A stretch of 64,000 nt of DNA. It comes from Bifidobacterium panos (GTDB lineage Bacteria > Actinomycetota > Actinomycetes > Actinomycetales > Bifidobacteriaceae). Position 1 is the first letter of the stretch; each line of letters begins with the position of its first letter. The translations under genes and the position numbers were made by a program. The DNA lies in contig NZ_JAAIIJ010000021.1 in NCBI RefSeq assembly GCF_012932445.1, forward strand, positions 62,001 through 126,000, in the 5' to 3' direction. The notes under the pieces are model-generated. The model did no database searches, was not told the origin of the DNA, and was given only the letters and a program-made list of their open reading frames with translations. Below are positions 63,112 through 64,000 of the stretch, piece after piece.

Positions 63112-64000
63112 TCACAGGAACATCGCCATGTAGATCGGCATCACCTCCACCTTGCTCCCCGCGGTGCCGTAATTGCCGGGAGCGAGCTTGATGCCGCGGC
63201 GCACGCCGTGGTTGGCGATAAGGCTGTCCATCGATTTGGCCTTGCGGTTTTGCGAGGACTTCACCTCGACGGCCGTGGCGGCTCCCTCACGGCGGATGAA
63301 GAAATCCATCTCCAGGGAGTTGTTCTTCTCGTAGTAATATAGCGCCTTGCCGTTCTTGGCGAAGATGTCGGCGACGATGTTCTCGTACACGGCCCCCTTG
63401 TAGATGCCGAGATTGCCCTCGATGATGTCCTTCTGGGAACCGTCCTCAAGCATGGCGACCAACAGGCCGGTGTCGCGCATATACACCTTGAACTTCGCAT
63501 TGTCCGCATTGCCCTCGAACGGCAGCTCCGGCGCATCGAGTTTGTAGCAGAAATTGACGATGCCCGCGTCATAGAGCCATTGCAGACTGCCGCCGTATTT
63601 GCGCGCGCTGCCGCGCGGCTCGACCAGCGAGTACGTGAACTTCTTGTAGTCCCGCGCCAACTGCTTGGGAATGGACAGGAAGCACGCCCGCGCCTTGGCC
63701 TTCTCCGCGCTCGGCGCGTATTTGGCGATGTCGTTCTGGTATTCGGCGAGGATGTCCCGCTGCAGTTGCAGCACGCGCGAGAAATCGGCATCGGCGACGA
63801 ACGAGGCCACCACCTCCGGCATCCCCCCGACGACGATGTATTTCCTGAACAAATCCAGCATCCGCTGGTGCACGGCTTGCGGCACCTGCTCATGCCGCTC
63901 GCAGAATCCCTTGACGTACTCTATCTGGGACTCCCCGAAGCCATTCGCCCACAGGAACTCCTCGAAATCGAGCGAATACATCTCGGCGTGATCCACATAC
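63112..64000 (-). CDS. AAA ATPase with DUF4143 domain (5' end outside window)
   Basis: About 296 residues are visible; the frame stays open to the window edge, so the P-loop is missing here. MYSLDFEEFLWANGFGESQI, YIVVGGMPEVVASFV, RDTGLLVAMLEDGSQKDI and NIVADIFAKNGKALYYYEKN are family blocks. LEMDFFIRREGAATAVEVKS is an intact nuclease-like motif. It is convergent with the M6-like surface-protein gene across a hairpin. Fragments of related copies lie at 44551-44652 and 51753-51880. Confidence 0.85.
   Translation of the reverse strand, partial: YVDHAEMYSLDFEEFLWANGFGESQIEYVKGFCERHEQVPQAVHQRMLDLFRKYIVVGGMPEVVASFVADADFSRVLQLQRDILAEYQNDIAKYAPSAEKAKARACFLSIPKQLARDYKKFTYSLVEPRGSARKYGGSLQWLYDAGIVNFCYKLDAPELPFEGNADNAKFKVYMRDTGLLVAMLEDGSQKDIIEGNLGIYKGAVYENIVADIFAKNGKALYYYEKNNSLEMDFFIRREGAATAVEVKSSQNRKAKSMDSLIANHGVRRGIKLAPGNYGTAGSKVEVMPIYMAMFL

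Overview
The window looks like a chromosomal accessory region of a Bifidobacterium-type high-GC actinobacterium. The basis is overall base composition, the many MBG-like/CWB2 cell-surface proteins, an LAxTG sorting signal, AbiE and HigBA modules, and a polyprenyl-phosphate-primed exopolysaccharide (EPS) cluster. I cannot name the species. No rRNA, tRNA, CRISPR array or intact transposase gene was seen.

Region 1 (1-17 kb) is a defence/toxin-antitoxin island in which live modules are mixed with debris. Live genes are two AAA ATPases, an RloA-RloB (AbiL-like) pair, a Schlafen-AlbA/HATPase protein, a PIN toxin with its helix-turn-helix antitoxin, an AbiEi-AbiEii pair, and a GNAT protein with a 57-residue partner. 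The debris includes a HigB toxin fused in frame to its antitoxin, scattered antitoxin pieces, and short duplicated segments. The AbiE pair sits between 170-bp direct repeats and inverted 24-bp termini.

Region 2 (15-36.7 kb) is a Wzx/Wzy-type EPS cluster, nearly all on the minus strand. It encodes a priming glycosylphosphotransferase, a DUF4012 protein, several glycosyltransferases, a pyruvyltransferase, Wzx flippase, Wzz-like protein, Wzy polymerase, an acyltransferase and a polytopic membrane protein. A divergent UDP-glucose dehydrogenase lies at one end. The 15-25 kb core is visibly more AT-rich than its flanks. Three of these genes carry runs of 8-10 G at or near the start or within the gene. 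The run lengths place one gene in frame and two out of frame, as expected for slipped-strand phase variation.

Region 3 (36.9-64 kb) holds four giant secreted proteins that share nearly identical C-termini (MBG-like repeat pairs plus three CWB2 cell-wall-binding repeats) but carry different heads: a right-handed-repeat-like passenger, an M64 peptidase, CAP + InlB-type repeats + subtilisin, and an M6-like metalloprotease. A fifth CAP protein is sortase-anchored instead. DUF4143 AAA ATPase genes and their 3' fragments are interleaved with them, and the unit 'CWB2 3' end - hairpin - ATPase 3' end' occurs three times.

The most unusual signal is that the ATPase-type genes are each preceded by a different, very regular cis array: 11 units at 10-11 bp spacing (Schlafen/HATPase gene), five at exactly 32 bp and four at exactly 23 bp (DUF4143 ATPases). 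Two further ATPase genes have palindromic sites. I know of no described function for these arrays.
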